NCBI GenBank assembly: GCA_002633005.1
Contig: NMRA01000178.1
Location: 348,062 to 412,061 of the forward strand
Direction: 5' to 3'
Length of the DNA: 64,000 nt
Origin: Phoronis australis
Lineage: Eukaryota > Phoronida > Phoronidae
Each line of letters begins with the position of its first letter. The stretch's first letter is position 1. A model generated the notes under the pieces. It made no database searches. It was not told the DNA's origin and was given only the letters and a program-made list of their open reading frames with translations. The translations under genes were made by a program, and so were the position numbers. This document shows, one piece after another, positions 45,766 to 59,219 of this stretch.

Positions 45766-46830
45766 TGATCTTTACACTTGGAAAAATAAATATTTTGATC
45801 AACTAGTAATTCTATTTTTTAATTGCACTACGCATCGTCTCCAAGTGACCTGTTTTGTGACACGTGATCCATTCACGTTCTACGGGTTACTAGAAAAACG
45901 AATAACATTCTTTTCTTAAACTGCAACAAACCAACGAAAGATCGCCAAGGCAAGTCCATCGGTAACAGTTGTCAAAGGTGACATTAATTCGAATGTTTTT
46001 CTTGTGAGCCAAAGCAAAGTTCAAGTTAATAAATTGCCGACATTAATGTTTGCCTTGTTCACAGTATCCCACATTTTCTGATTACTTTTTGTTTTTCATT
46101 GATTTCCCGTCTTGAAGAGTGTTTGAGCAATTATACACCAACAATAAAACTGCCTGAACAAAATAAACAAACAGGTGATTTTTATAACTGCCACATTTGC
46201 TTAGATATCTTTGACACAAGAACTAATCACATTATTCCATGATTCCCGCTGTAAAGTCATTTACATTATTTACTCGAGTGATATGACCTGGAGTGATACT
46301 AACAATTCAAACCTTACAACCTTACAAACGATTGTCAATATTTACACTTAAAGGGGAATGTTGCCTGCTTGGGAGTTGACTTTGGTCAGTTTGGCATATT
46401 TTACTTAATCTCTTTGTGTTAAAAAACTAATAAAAATAACAAATTCTTCAAGCCAAAAAAAGTTGCGTTGTGCCAGTTATCAAGTTGCACAATGCAAAGA
46501 CTGCGTGTCTGACCAGGTAACCTCGTGGTCGTTTTACTAGTTTTATAACCTGTTTCTAGCATAATTGCACATCCGAAATTATTAATTATAGAGATCTGGG
46601 ACTAAAAATCGGCGAGCGTCTCTAACAATTAAGAGAACGGAGAGCAAGGAACACTAGGACCAGTTGATGTTTTTTAAAACTTGGTTACTGCGTCACTCTT
46701 CCTGGGTAAGGACTAGTTCTATCCGTTTATTTCATTTTTTAAGAAATCGGCTTAAAGATTCAAAATAGGAAATTAATTGTGCCTGATTGACCAAAATGCC
46801 TTAGATTTCACCTCTTTAATGGTCACTAAT
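45766..46830. other. Non-coding stretch with an isolated TTAAAGGGGAATG end
   Basis: TTAAAGGGGAATGTTGCC at about 46350 looks like a left terminus of the TTAA-flanked elements, but no partner end was found downstream. Otherwise nothing recognisable. Confidence 0.35.
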
Positions 46831-46986
46831 CAGGGCAGATCCAGGATTTTGAGTTAGGGTAGGGCCAGGGCAGAGTATTAGCCAGGATTTTGCCCCTCAG
46901 ACATTCGCACCCCCGTACAGCCAAATGGAATCTAGAATTTTACGGGGGAGGCATGGCCCCATGCCCCCCTCTTAAATCAGCCACTG
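46831..46986. mobile_element. Small hAT-like MITE
   Basis: The left end CAGGGCAGATCCAGGATTTT and the reversed right end CAGTGGCTGATTTAAGAGGG share the CAGNGG termini and G-rich subterminal sequence common in non-autonomous hAT elements. An 8-bp target duplication could not be recognised. Confidence 0.45.
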
Positions 46987-48299
46987 GTGCATTTTGATCG
47001 TCCAAAGGCCGATATGTCAGGAATTGGGGTAGATGGCAAACAGTTACTGCCAGTTGTATTACGAAAGGGTGCGACCCAATTAACCGTTGTGTTTATTCAA
47101 TTTACTCCGTTCAAAGAATGTGCTTAAGACCAGTGCTTTTGTCAAAAAAGTTTTGAAATAATAATTTTCACTATTAAGTCAGAAACAGACATTATGATGA
47201 TACAGGAAATTTCCGATTAATAAAATAATATTAGAAAAATTTTGACACATACGGGTCCGACCAGGAGTCTCTACTTGTTACGAAGGTTTAGCAGATCTCG
47301 TTTTAGAATTCAATTCTAAATTTATTGTTTTGTGTGGGAATGGGAATTTGACTTAGGTTTTTAACCTGCACTTTCATTCAAAACGCTAAAAATGAATAGA
47401 GAAATAGTAATGGTGAAGCTTTACTGCTAAACATTCTCTTGATAAAGATTAGACATTTTACTCTGTCAAACAATACTTTCAAAAGCAAAGGAAACAAAAG
47501 CAGCAAATTATATTCAAAAAGGCAATAAACATAGTCAATCACATTCTTTAAAATAGTATTTTAGTTATCATTTTCAGCGATTTGTTACAAACTCTTCAAG
47601 CCGAACAAGAAGAAATCAGAAAGGAATACGTAATGGATCATATCGCTAAACTGATAATAATCAGGAAGGAATCCTGGAGGAAATAAAAAAATCGCCAATC
47701 TTTGTAATTCAAATGGTGATCAGTTTTCTCATTAGATCTGCACTTTTAGGGAAATACCGACTCACCAAAAGTAGAAAATAATGAGAGATTGTTGGAAGGA
47801 ACTGTTACGACGACATTCTACTTGCTCACAAAAATGAAAACAGGAAAACTTCCGGTCCAGATGGCTTTTACGGTAAAGCCTTATAACTTTTTCGGGTCAC
47901 ATTTAGGCGTCTATTTAGTTAATGCTTTTAATTTTTGTATGTTTTTACAGAATACCCTACCCTAGGCAATAAAAGGACGTGATATCCAAATTACTCGCAA
48001 AAAGCAATAAATCTAGGGAATTCTTAAAAAAAATCTTTTTGTTTAGTATAAACTATCAATAAACTTCAACCTGTATTGCTGAACGTGTTAAAACTGTCTT
48101 AAAGCTTTTAGTTTCTCGAAAACATCTGGGATTTCACACGCGCCTATCTAATACTGTTTAATCATGATTTTTACGAGAAATCTCACCTCACTTTACACCC
48201 CAAATATAGTTTAAAACTGTTTAATCCTTACAAACCAGATAATTGGGATTGGTAAACAAAACAACAGATCATGGATCAATTTTGGGAGAAGAAATGATG
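46987..48299. other. Non-coding stretch
   Basis: AT-rich; no supported gene or repeat. Confidence 0.4.
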
Positions 48300-48702
48300 T
48301 TTTTACAGTAAACTTTCCAAGAACACTTATATTTAACTACAGTAAGCTTACAAAGAACACTTATATTTTACTACGAACACTTACATTTTACTACAGTAAT
48401 CTTACACAGAATCTCTACCTCTATCTCTCTTGAAACACTTCACACTCGAAGTCGAGAACTCTGAAGTTATAATTTACTACAATAACCTTACTAAGAACAC
48501 TTACATTTTACTATAGTAACCTTACTAAGAACACTTACGTTTTACTACAGTAACCTTACTAAGAACATGTACAGTTCACTCAGTACAATAACCTTACTAA
48601 GAACATTTACATTTTACTACAATAACCTTGCTACGAACATTTACATTTTAATACAATGACCTTACTAAGAACACTTACATTTTACTACAACAAACTTATT
48701 AA
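48300..48702. repeat. 34-bp minisatellite, left part
   Basis: Units of the form GAACACTTACATTTTACTAC followed by AGTAACCTTACTAA, partly degenerate, with an unrelated patch near 48410-48470. It ends in CTTATTAA where Kolobok-like copy C begins. Confidence 0.8.
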
Positions 48703-50333
48703 AGGAGCATGCCACCCAAAAAACAATCTAATTTGTATCAGTTTAGATCGAGTAGTTCTACTCCACAACGACACGTACGGTTGCGTTACCTGACACCTGA
48801 CGGCAGACGGAGGAGTTGAAATTATCTATCGGTTTCACACGCAGTCTGTTCAGCAGTTTACAACACGGGTTACTGGTGTCAGCTTATCGCTTGAAGTCAT
48901 TGTTTAATACATTACCAATAAATCATCAAACTTCGATGTAAAACCCTAAAAAATACACCGAATTCTTATAAAAACGTGTTGTTTTATTTCGCTCTTACGG
49001 ATTTATTGGTATTTGGACACACTGTCGCCTACAAAGTTTGGCAGGCTAATAAGGTCCGTAGCAGGAGTTTGGGGTCTGTTCGGAGATAATTTCGAAGTAT
49101 TTTCCGTGAGATACAGACAGGAGAACCTAGATCTGTGTTGTTTAGAATTGTGATTTTTTGAGTTCTAAACACAAAACGCTTGTTATCCTCGCCAGTGGCT
49201 CGGAGCCCGATCAGGCCCGTCGCGGCCGGCCGGATTGACTTGGGTTATCCCGGCCAGTAGCTCGGAAACTGATCAGACATCACGAACATAAACCAGCCAA
49301 ACTTTAGTGGAAACTAAACTTCGAGTAAAGAAAATACTATACTAGTGAGCCAAAGTAATGTGCACGTGATTATGTTGGTGAATTAGCCACGAAACTGCAA
49401 ATCTACTTACTCGTCGGGGCCGCGATTCACTCGGGTTCCGCTTTGGCCACAGCACCGTCAGGGCAGAAGTTACATTAACAATCATTATTTGAGTAATGTG
49501 AACGTAAATAAAGATTCCCCTAACACCTAGCCGTGGGATGGAAATCGAGTTGTTTCACAACAGTTTCTGCCAGCAAACACTGAAGTAGCATGAGCTCACA
49601 CGGCCTCGGTGTCCTGTCAATTAGTTTTATTACACCTAAAGCCGGTAACGCAGTGATTTAATCATTGCTGGCTTCTCAAAACAATTGCACTCACTCCAAA
49701 AGCATTACAAATTGCATCTAATGAGACAGACCGGTTGCAGTTGGTTAGGGTGAGAATAATTCATTTTGAAACAGAACGCGCAGTAATAAACGCCAACATG
49801 GCAACTCGCAATCCCGACTTAGGACAAGCTAGAGCTCATCAGTCCCGACTTCGCAGGTGGGTCGTTAAGTTTTACAGGCTATCAATTCGAACAGGAATAC
49901 AGTGATGAAGAAATACTAGAGGCGCCGTGAACAAGCTCAGACAACGGAACGTATGGAGTTATTTGGTAAGTCGCATTCGTCAGGCACTGTCGACTGCAGG
50001 CCACAGACACGGAGATGTTTCACGGCCTCATACTTGCTATTTACAGCGTACATTTCATTCTTCACTTCCATAAGCCACTTCCTAAGCAAAGTAAAAAAAG
50101 ATATACCCGCCTTCCTCGTAGCTGCTTAGTTCGGACAAGCGGGAACGATGCACCGCAACGTAGCGGCATTCACTCTGCATATGAACCACTGACGTCGCTA
50201 GCGTCTTTTCTCACCTTCCTCACAGGTTAACGCGACACCTCTTGGCAAGATAAGGTCGACCGTATGCGAGGCGATGTGGATATACACCGATTAAGACGGC
50301 AAAAAGACTAATTAAATCGGGTGGCATTCTCCT
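48703..50333 (-). mobile_element. Kolobok-like non-autonomous element, copy C
   Basis: An inverted copy of 20083-21711, nearly the same length (1631 bp). It is flanked by TTAA at 48699-48702 and 50334-50337, and has ends AGGAGCATGCCACCC and, reversed, AGGAGAATGCCACCC. The minisatellite resumes directly after it with GAACACTT, confirming the target duplication. Both the THAP remnant (minus strand here) and the P2X7-like exon (from ATG at 49798, plus strand) are present but broken. Confidence 0.75.
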
Positions 50334-50466
50334 TTAAGAACACTTACATTTTAGTCCAATAACCTTACTAAGAACACTTACATTTTACTACAGTAACCTT
50401 ACTAAGATCATTTATATTTTAGTACGGTAATCTTACGAAGAGTACTTACATTTTACTACAGTTCCA
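50334..50466. repeat. 34-bp minisatellite, right part
   Basis: Continues the units of 48300-48702 (GAACACTTACATTTTA, CCTTACTAA) after the Kolobok-like insertion. Confidence 0.8.
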
Positions 50467-52262
50467 TGCAACCTGTCCAGATACAAGACGTTTTTTTTCT
50501 AAATTCGGAGTTAAACCTGAATACTTCGTGAACTGGTAAAGTGGGCCAAGTTTGTGAGCTCTTGACAGTCAGGGATTCTACGACATAATTAAGCCTCCTC
50601 CTAAACACTGATTTGAAATCACTAGGTTGCCTAAAGTTTGGAAACTACTTCTATAAAAGTGTGCTACCAAACTAAAAATACCTGTTAAAATGAACTGTTT
50701 GATTTGATTTTTGAAATCTCGAAAAAATAATATCTAGAGNACTTTTTCAAAACGAGAAAAAATCAAAAACGGAAAAAATTGGTTCGACTCATATTGGTTC
50801 CTAGGTTCGACCGCCCTACGTAAGGAACACCAATGCTATTTTAACATAATAAGTACTCGTAACATTCCAAAAAAATTCAACGACCACTAACTACAAACTA
50901 CAAATACACTAAATATGCAAAGGAATCACGAGATATTACTAATAAAACAAAATAATGAAGACTTTTCGAGCAAGCCATAGCACATTCAGTTACAAGGAAA
51001 AAATGGCGGCGTTCAGGACAAGTTCCTGAACTGATGAGCCGGAAATGTGGGTATGGAAATAACCGATGACAGCCGGTAATTATACGCTCACAGAGAAGGG
51101 ACAAATACTGTTAAAAATCGCTTTTGGTAAGAAAGGCGTAAAGAATATAAAGAAAGGGTGTCGAAAATAAGATTTTATGTAGTATGTATTTTCCGATACT
51201 GGAACCACATGGGCAGTTTGAGAGCAGGACTTTAAGGTTAGTAGAAACAAATGATATGAAACGGACGTTTGTTATATCTCTGAATTACTGGAAGTGAATG
51301 GTTAGTTGTTACTTTTTCATAGTTTTTATAAAAAGTTAAATTTTAGACCAATGTTTTTAAATTTCATAGGCAGCTCAGGGAAGCTGTTTTTCACAAATGG
51401 AAAACTTAGCACCATGTCATTTCTTGTATTACTTGCAGATACAAAGGGGCAAATAATTTACAGTATATGCATGTAATTGTTTTGTGTTTCATAAAATTTC
51501 TAGGCTCAGTTCTGAGATGAACTTGCTACACATGATACTAATGATAGATGCTGTAGCTATAGTCCAATTGAGACGAACAGCTCAGCTAGCGGCTTCTCGT
51601 CTGCGCTCGCCTTAACAAACAGACCCACAATGACGTAACCGAGCTTCGTCAATTTGTGATTATCGGTGTTTACTCATTTGATAAATGTTTAACCCATTTT
51701 GTAAAAGGGGTTAATTGTCACTTATGCAATGTTACCCGGCACACTGTTTGACGAACATTACTTCATGCGAGTTTGATCAGGTTCGATTTCGATATTTGAT
51801 GCTGTTTTAACTAGTTCAAATGACATCAACCGACATAGATGGCGTATGAACAAATGAGATCATTCTATTTTTTCAATTTATTTGATTGTCGACTGAAACA
51901 TTTTTCACACACATCTGCGAATCCATTTTATGCGAGAAGTTCCTTAAATCCATGATTCGTGAGATTCTATTCATTACAATCTTGGGGTTATTTCATTAAT
52001 ATGTTATAATTTTACCATGGTTTTTCATAGAATCTAAGCGACAGTGCAAACTTACATTGTTAGTGAGAACACGTGCAAACAAACATGGCGGCATACATGA
52101 GAGTCTGCGTTTTATAACAGACTATTAAACACAGAGCCCTGGACCATTTCTGGACGCGACGTAATTTTAAAATGTTCTGAACATCAACTACTTGTACGAC
52201 GATAACTCAGTGCTTGTGAATCTAAGTGACTTCAGTTGCGACAAATGTCGTATAGCTATCAA
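50467..52262. other. Non-coding stretch
   Basis: It contains an N at 50740 without an obvious flanking duplication. No supported gene. Confidence 0.4.
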
Positions 52263-52570
52263 TGGCCAAATGGGTAAACGTTTAGCACGTAAATTAAGCG
52301 CGTAAATTAATTCTTGTTTGTTAACGGCGTAAAGTAGTTATTTGTGGCGTAAAGTAACTATTAACGGCGTAAAGTGATTATTTGCTTGCGTAATTTACAC
52401 ACGTAAATTAATTATTTGCGTGCATAAATTACGCACGTAAATCAACTTTAATTTATGCCGCAAATAGTTACTTTACGCCGTTAAAAGTTAATTCATTCCG
52501 CAAATAATTAATTTACGCTACTAACAAGAATTAATTTAAGTTACGTGCGTAATGTTCACCCATTCGGCCA
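52263..52570. mobile_element. 308-bp hairpin MITE
   Basis: The left end TGGCCAAATGGGTAAACG pairs with the reversed right end TGGCCGAATGGGTGAAC, and similarity continues to the centre, so the whole element can fold into one imperfect hairpin. The interior consists of short units such as GGCGTAAAGTAACTATT and CGTAAATTAATTATTTGC in both orientations. No target duplication is evident. Confidence 0.7.
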
Positions 52571-52615
52571 ACGATATAAAGCTGGCTTAGACGGATAAAT
52601 CAAAATCTTACCTCA

Positions 52616-52993
52616 TTGTTCCTTGTTGGAATCTGCTTTTCAGAGACTAGACAAATGTCAGGCAATCAGGCTAATTGTTGTGTGTCTATTGTAAAGATGT
52701 CGCACAATATTCTCTTTGAGCGACTGTTGCATTTACTTCCCACAACCAATTGCAATCCAAATTCGCGCTTGTTGTGTTGGCTGGACATTTTGAGCTTTGT
52801 GCTGCGTGTAAAGGCAGCAAATGGCCATTGCTTCAATTTTGATTCAGTTCAGAATAAAAGAATGCTAGTTGTACTCCTTGACCCATGTTTTGGCCGGCTT
52901 TGGTTTTTCTTCAACCTGTACCAGCTGCTTGGGAAGTTGAAATTTATCATGAAATTCAAGCACCCTTCAGACACTTCAGATTTGTTCGACTAA
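52616..52993 (+). CDS. Hypothetical 125-codon reading frame
   Basis: One of the longer ORFs not explained by a known feature. An acceptor-like TGCTTTTCAG lies inside its start and an ATG follows (MSGNQANCCVSIVK). It includes ANGHCFNFDSVQNKRMLVV and ends FKHPSDTSDLFD. It has several cysteines and a hydrophobic middle but no recognised domain. Chance is a realistic explanation at this length in 64 kb. Confidence 0.2.
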   Translation: MFLVGICFSETRQMSGNQANCCVSIVKMSHNILFERLLHLLPTTNCNPNSRLLCWLDILSFVLRVKAANGHCFNFDSVQNKRMLVVLLDPCFGRLWFFFNLYQLLGKLKFIMKFKHPSDTSDLFD

Positions 52994-53284
52994 GTGTTTT
53001 GGCAGTCTGAGTTCATTTTGGAATTAATTTTATTGGATTTAGTGAAAGGTTTTTTGAGTTTTTGTTCCATTAACAAATCATGTTTTCAGGTTTGTACACC
53101 CTGCGGAATACAGAGGTGGCGCTGGCTGTACCTGGTATTTTAAGTCATGATTTTGCGCTGTTTTTATCGTTTTAATTTGAGACAATTCTCGTTACCCTAA
53201 GCATTGATAAAAAGGTATCTAAGCAGGTCATACAAGGTCATTAAGTTAGCACCGCTCTCATTGGTCAATGAAAATCAATGTCAC
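52994..53284. other. Non-coding stretch
   Basis: No supported gene. Confidence 0.4.
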
Positions 53285-53342
53285 CTCGCTGGTTCCTTAC
53301 GTGCCTAGCCAGCCACCTAGCGGCACGCAGGGAACCAGCGAG
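53285..53342. repeat. 58-bp hairpin with a related sequence at about 1735-1780
   Basis: Arms CTCGCTGGTTCCTTACGTGC (53285) and GCACGCAGGGAACCAGCGAG (ending 53342) pair at 19 of 21 positions around a 16-base loop. The right arm and following sequence resemble 1745-1800 (AGCGGCATGCAGGGAACCAG), so this is a dispersed repeat. A structured RNA is possible but unsupported. Confidence 0.5.
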
Positions 53343-55649
53343 CAATGTCGCATGCAGATAGCTACTTCCTGTATGCCTGCCTTGAAAGAAATTACTTGTG
53401 ATTGATAAGAGATTAGTTTAAACTGGCCATTATTTAAACTGTTAAATTAAATTCCAAGTGAATTCTACCTGAAATGTCATTGTTTAGTTCACCTTTGTAG
53501 CATTACTTATAAAACTGAATCTAGATTTATTCAAATCTGTGGTAATTGAAGGTCTCTTAAATAATCTCAGAAGATGCAATACGATTCGCAATGGGATTTG
53601 TCAGTAAACTTAAATTTTCTGATTTCGTTACTTTCGCAGATTGTTATTTAGTCTCATGAAACTTTTGTACATCACATGATTAGTTGTTACCGATGACACC
53701 TGAGTTCGAACGATTTTCCGTAACTACATGTAATAACGAGGTCAAACAGGCTTGCGCTTTCACAGATCGAGGCCAGAATTGGTTGAATAAAGTATTACAC
53801 AATTTATCAAAAAAGTCACCAGTATCACTAGTATCAGTTTACAACGTGGAAGAGTGAAAGTTCGCACAAAAACCAATCAATGAATCTCATGACCTTATTG
53901 ATGGGAATATGCAAATCCGCAGTGATGACAGCCCTTTACTGGATTATGCCATTGGCACTGGTCCTAATTATGCCACACCTTTCACAAAGCATAGGATGCA
54001 GTTGACAGGTTTATTTGCATAAGTTGCCATGCCTAGAATTTTTTGTTGGATTTGGGTAAAATTGAGGCATTGGTTTTGATGTACCAGCCAGCACTCTTTG
54101 TTTTTGCAAATCTAGAGCACTAGCTGTGCGCAGCAATAAAATTGTTATTTCAGTGACCGTGTACATGATTTGCACTGACAATCATTGTCGAATTAAGAAA
54201 ATTGTTCTACTGATTGTGATATATCTTTTAAATGAGCACTTTAAATTTCGGGGCGTACGCAATGTAGCATACGGCTGTTATCCCGAAATACCTTGCTACC
54301 AAGGCAACGGTTGACTTTAAGGTTGGCACACCCCCCATATGCTTTGAGCATGGTTGCTTGATTCTATTGTAACTGCCAAGAAGTCTGAAATTGGTGATCT
54401 AGTCGGCTAAAATGAATGATTACCATAGTAACGCTACCCAATTCAGCTTAGCAACCCCTCAAAGTTTTAACAAAGGGTCTCTCTAAGTGCTTAGGGCACT
54501 GTTTCTAACATGACTTTTTTTCAAAACTGAAATTGCTGGTTTTCGTTGGCAAAGCGAATACCTAGTAATTACCATGTCAGCTATGCAGATTTTAACTTAG
54601 CAACAAACGTCAGTTCCAAGGCAGGATCACTTTGAACTTGTTTGCTGAAGTTGCTTCTAAGATGAATTTGCCCCCAAACTTAAAATTGCTGATTTTGATT
54701 TGCACAAAAATGCGTGACTTCATCTATTACATTGCAACAACACCACCTCTCTGGTTTCTAGTACAAAGCCAACATTTTATATCACTGATAAAACTCGGCA
54801 CCGGTAAGTACCCGTCTAAATATACCGTCGCTTTAGTACGCTTCCAAGGTATTTGACCGGAGCCTGAGTGTGTATTGAATCGTCGTGGCAGAAACAGCTG
54901 CTACCGGGAAACGGTTTAAAAGCAATGCACACAAACGCACATTTATTGAAATAAAAGGAGATGTAAAACATATGACTGCACTCCACTACTGATTTATGTT
55001 TTGATTGTTTTTTCCTATGTACTTTACAGATCTTTTCAATCGTTTAATAATAAACATTCCTTGGTGTTGTTTCTAGTAATGTATACGACGCGTTTCCTAT
55101 AAAAGGCAGGCTTACCATCTCCCGATCGGCGGAAATCAAAACGTCGGAACTGAATTCAAGATGCTGAAACGATTTTCGCAATCATTTGTAAAGGTTGAAT
55201 GGTGCTTTCATGTGTTTTGAATCAACTCTATCGTTATGTCGAAGACAATATTATTAGCCATACTTGTGCGACTAGTGCAGTTTACAATGCGGTTCTAAAC
55301 CCTTCTTCCGCCACAAGGACAAATGGATCTACAAGACTCATCGTTATGAAATTTTGTCTCAATGTGTTTCTTAGTATGTGAAATTTTGAGTTAGAAAAGA
55401 ACTGACAGTTCGTTATTGCTTGAAACCAGGTTCTACAATTTGACTTGTCATAGCGTGGCATTTCGTTCGCTAAGCGTGCTCGACGAGAACGGAACTGACA
55501 GTAATTTACAAGACTAAAAACACTTCTTACTTGAATAAGGAACAAGTTGAGGCCGATTTAATAGTAGTAAATAGTCTCTACCAAAATTTAGTCTCTTCGG
55601 TGGAAAGCAAGTTTATTCCTTTTTTACTTTATAGGGATCGCCGATTCCT
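53343..55649. other. Non-coding stretch
   Basis: No gene, repeat array or element recognised. Confidence 0.4.
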
Positions 55650-55788
55650 GGGTAGAGTTCAGTACCGCTAGGACCTACGCTAGGACCTCGCTAAAACCTA
55701 GCCAAAATCACGCGTTCTCATATAAAATACACGGCCATATCCCACGTAATCTCGCGAAGTCTTGCTTTTTAGTGACTGAACTCTACCC
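55650..55788. mobile_element. MITE of the GGGTAGAGTTCAG family, intact copy
   Basis: Both ends are preserved: GGGTAGAGTTCAGTACCGCT and, reversed, GGGTAGAGTTCAGTCAC. The interior has CTAGCCAAAATCACGCG and CTCGCGAAGTCTTGCTTTTT as in the other copies. It is 139 bp; no target duplication can be read with confidence. Confidence 0.8.
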
Positions 55789-58700
55789 TGACGTTGGCTT
55801 CCAGACACTTGATAGCACTGACGGAAATCGATGCCATTTTTTGTTTTTTGGAAGAAGCATAGAACGCAAACGCTCGTCAAAAATATATTTTAAACAATTC
55901 CTGACGAAAGTACTATTTCGCAACGTCTAGTACAGGTTGAATTCTGTTTCAGTGGCAGAGAGCCACTTTCAATATTGCAATTTAGTCTGTTATCGCGTCC
56001 CAGGCCTCATTAATCGAGAAAAACCAGTCTCCCAAGTATTCCAGTACAATCATATAGCGTTTACACTTTTAGATTTGTGACGTGTTAAAGTTATATATTA
56101 GTTGAATAACATAATGAGTTTAGATTGCCTCCAAACAATGTTTCCAACTTTACATATACACTCTAATGAAGCTATATCAACAACTAAACCCTTGTTACAT
56201 TATTCTGTTGTTGCTTGAAAAATCACACTGAACAGAAATAAACAATTATGGCAGGCAGGCACCTAGAGACTTAGAAACAGGAAACTGTGGCGATTTTCAC
56301 TTCTTAATCCCGGATGCCAGTGGTTTGAATTTTACATTCTCATAATCGTGTTCTCAGAAACGTATCTTAGTAATTTTTAATGAAAATCAATACGGTATAT
56401 GCCGCGTACAAGCGAGTACAACCATGTTCTGTGGGTTGGATGTCATTTAATTAAGTTGTATTATAATTCGCCTGGCAACACGAAACATTGCAGTTAACAA
56501 AATGCTGTGATCGATGTTCAATACATGTACCCACAAATCATGACATGCCCTTTGCAATGTTCAACTTCGGTCAATAAAAAATGCAATTTATTAGAAAAAC
56601 AAACCAACAAAAACGCGTGATATTTATTCGAGTTAATGTACTCTGTGGGCTGTTGGTTAAAAGAATAATTACATGAGTGTGAAGTGGTCAAATCCTCGTT
56701 TTCAAGTCATCGAGCTATTTTTCCTAAGACCCTCAGCAGGATTTCTCACATCTCCATCCCTATAATATCCTCTGGTCAATGAGTCTGCATCCAGTTTTAA
56801 CGAGAGCGAAACATCGGGACATATGTATTAAAAACAGGGGAACGATTCTAAAATAATAGCGAAGTGCTTAGAACGATAAGCGCCACCTGGGTACTGCGGA
56901 GTAATTACCGCCATGGTTATATAATATACAAAAAATGATTCGAGTAGAATTTAAGTAGAAGGTTCGTATCAAAAGGACATGATTTCGTCATCACTGATAA
57001 ACACAACTTGCAGCTCCTATTAACTCAGATCATCGACTCACGAACACTACTCAACAACCGACAAACGGTGCCGAGTTCACTATGAGGGAACGTGTTCATG
57101 AGTGCGGCAACAGTGCTGTTTTCCTCCGCTGCCTAGGACGTGCATTGTGTACTGCAGTAAATTTCGCCCCTGTTTTGTAGTCAATGTTGAATTCTAAACA
57201 AAAGCGCTTTGGGTTTTAAAAACATTGTGCTGAGCCGGCAACTCGTGCCGCAGGCAATGCGTAGACGTGTCATTCTCGAATTCACAGTTTCAGGGCTGAT
57301 CAACCCCAAAAAAACGTTTAAGCGTTTTTTTTTTGAGCAGTTGATGGTTTCAAGATCTATCGTTTTGAGGGTCATTGTGAGACTGATTTTATGAGCTAAA
57401 GTGGCTCAATTTATTTATCGTTTTTGGTATCCATATAAATAAGGAGGAAACGCAGTTGTAGATGCTAATTTGCTGTTCACACGCATTTGCCTTTAATTCC
57501 GTCGGCCGACAGCTTTTGCGAGATTGCATAAAGTTACGGGTTTACCTAAATCGGAAGCCTGTGACGTATCATCTGAGGTACGGGAAATACACAGTCCCAA
57601 ACGAAATAAGCTAGAGTTTGGCTAAGTCGAGAATGGAACCCCAGTCGCGGGTTGCATAAATTTGCTATAGGCTCTTGAAATCTATTCAATCATGACTGAA
57701 TCTTCCCAGTCTGATTTCATCTAACTATTGAATACTTCCCAAAGAGATGCTGCGATGTGTAAACGGATGGTGGCGTTTTCAACTGAATGTCGAGTCGTGA
57801 GAGCAGCAGAGATACAACATCTACTACAGGATTAAACCGACTTGATTATACGGAATTTCTTGCGATGCAGTCAGTTTCGTTCAGTTTATGCTTAAATCGG
57901 CAGGCCCTGGCGGCCGGCTTTTCGAATTTACTGAGGCTGACTAAAAACCTTGCCTTCGGTTTTAAAACACGAATACAATGCTTTCCAAGCAAATACTCGA
58001 AAAAGAATTCACCGCAACAAGGCCTAAGGTAGAGTACAACCACAAAGACATATTTGTCGTTTTCAGCGTCAAAGCTATATTTTACAATTTTAACAGCATG
58101 TGTTAAATGTAAAGAAACTTCAGAAATACATGAATTTCAAGCAAAACTAGTTGACAGTTGCGTTCTCACGTTTTACACAAATAAGCTGCTGTCAAATTAC
58201 TTTTTAATAAAACAAAACAATTTTAGTGATATCGTTGATCATTTTGCATCACCTAAAACTGTACTTATTTTTAGACTCACAGTGGGTGGTTTTGGATATC
58301 AACTTTTTGAACGTGTTTGGTTCAAGTATTAAGAGTTAAAAATAGCCTACACTCACGTAATCGTTTGGTAGACTTACTAATGCAACCAAGGCTACGAACC
58401 ATTTTAGTAAAATTCATCTCAGCCCTGTATAATACTACAACTGCAATTTTAAACACATTTTGCAAATGAAATCATTTCTTGAATGTTATAAACTTTTCTC
58501 GACGAGAAGCCCTTAATTGTGGATGCCACTGAAATGAATACTGGCTCCTAGTCGCGAAGGTCTACTTTAGTTGTACATGTCTTTCATAAAAATTGACGAC
58601 GAGTTGGAGGGTTGTCCTGATTGAGTTAACGTAAACATGTTGTGTAGCACGCGCACGCTTGATGCACAAGACGGAGTATCGGACCACCTGCGAACTACGC

Positions 58701-59219
58701 TGATATTGCATAAAACGACTGGCCTCGATGAACTGAGAAACACCTCTCTAAAAGACGCTAACATGAAATATAACAAGCTTGTCAAATCGAATTTAAAAAA
58801 GCCTTACCTCCGAAATATCAGATGGCGAGAATCAGCGTCATTACGGACTAAAGCAATCGAGAATACTGGTTAGTACATACGGATGTTAATCCCAGGCAAA
58901 TGGTTTATGAATTATACAGAAAAACAAATATAAACAGTTTTAAGTTTCGCCTCATGGGTTTTAAATGATTCTCAAAGGCCAATAAAACGGATACGATAGA
59001 AACAATCAAACTAATTAGTTTGGCAGTAAGTAAACAACCGATGACCTAAGTAGACAACCTGTCCGCTATCGACCCGACGTCACCGTGCAAAATAACAAGT
59101 TCTCATACTTGATCTTATTTTTTTTTCTAAATCTGTTTTAATGAGTAACCTTTGCCAAAAACATCCTCACCTCGCTGCCGCACATACCCCTGAATATCCA
59201 CCGCATGCATGTTACTTAC
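55789..59219. other. Non-coding stretch with weak candidate exons
   Basis: Two plus-strand frames (57787-58032, starting MSSRESSRDTTSTTG; and 58637-58873, with a possible donor at its end) have fair composition but no family or splice partner. Nothing else was seen. Confidence 0.3.

Noticed and set aside
46350-46370. TTAAAGGGGAATG end of a TTAA-flanked element
   Set aside because: No matching opposite end within a plausible distance; kept only as a note.
57787-58873. Two protein-like plus-strand frames (57787-58032 and 58637-58873)
   Set aside because: The splice signals do not connect them and neither has a family; not enough to call a gene.
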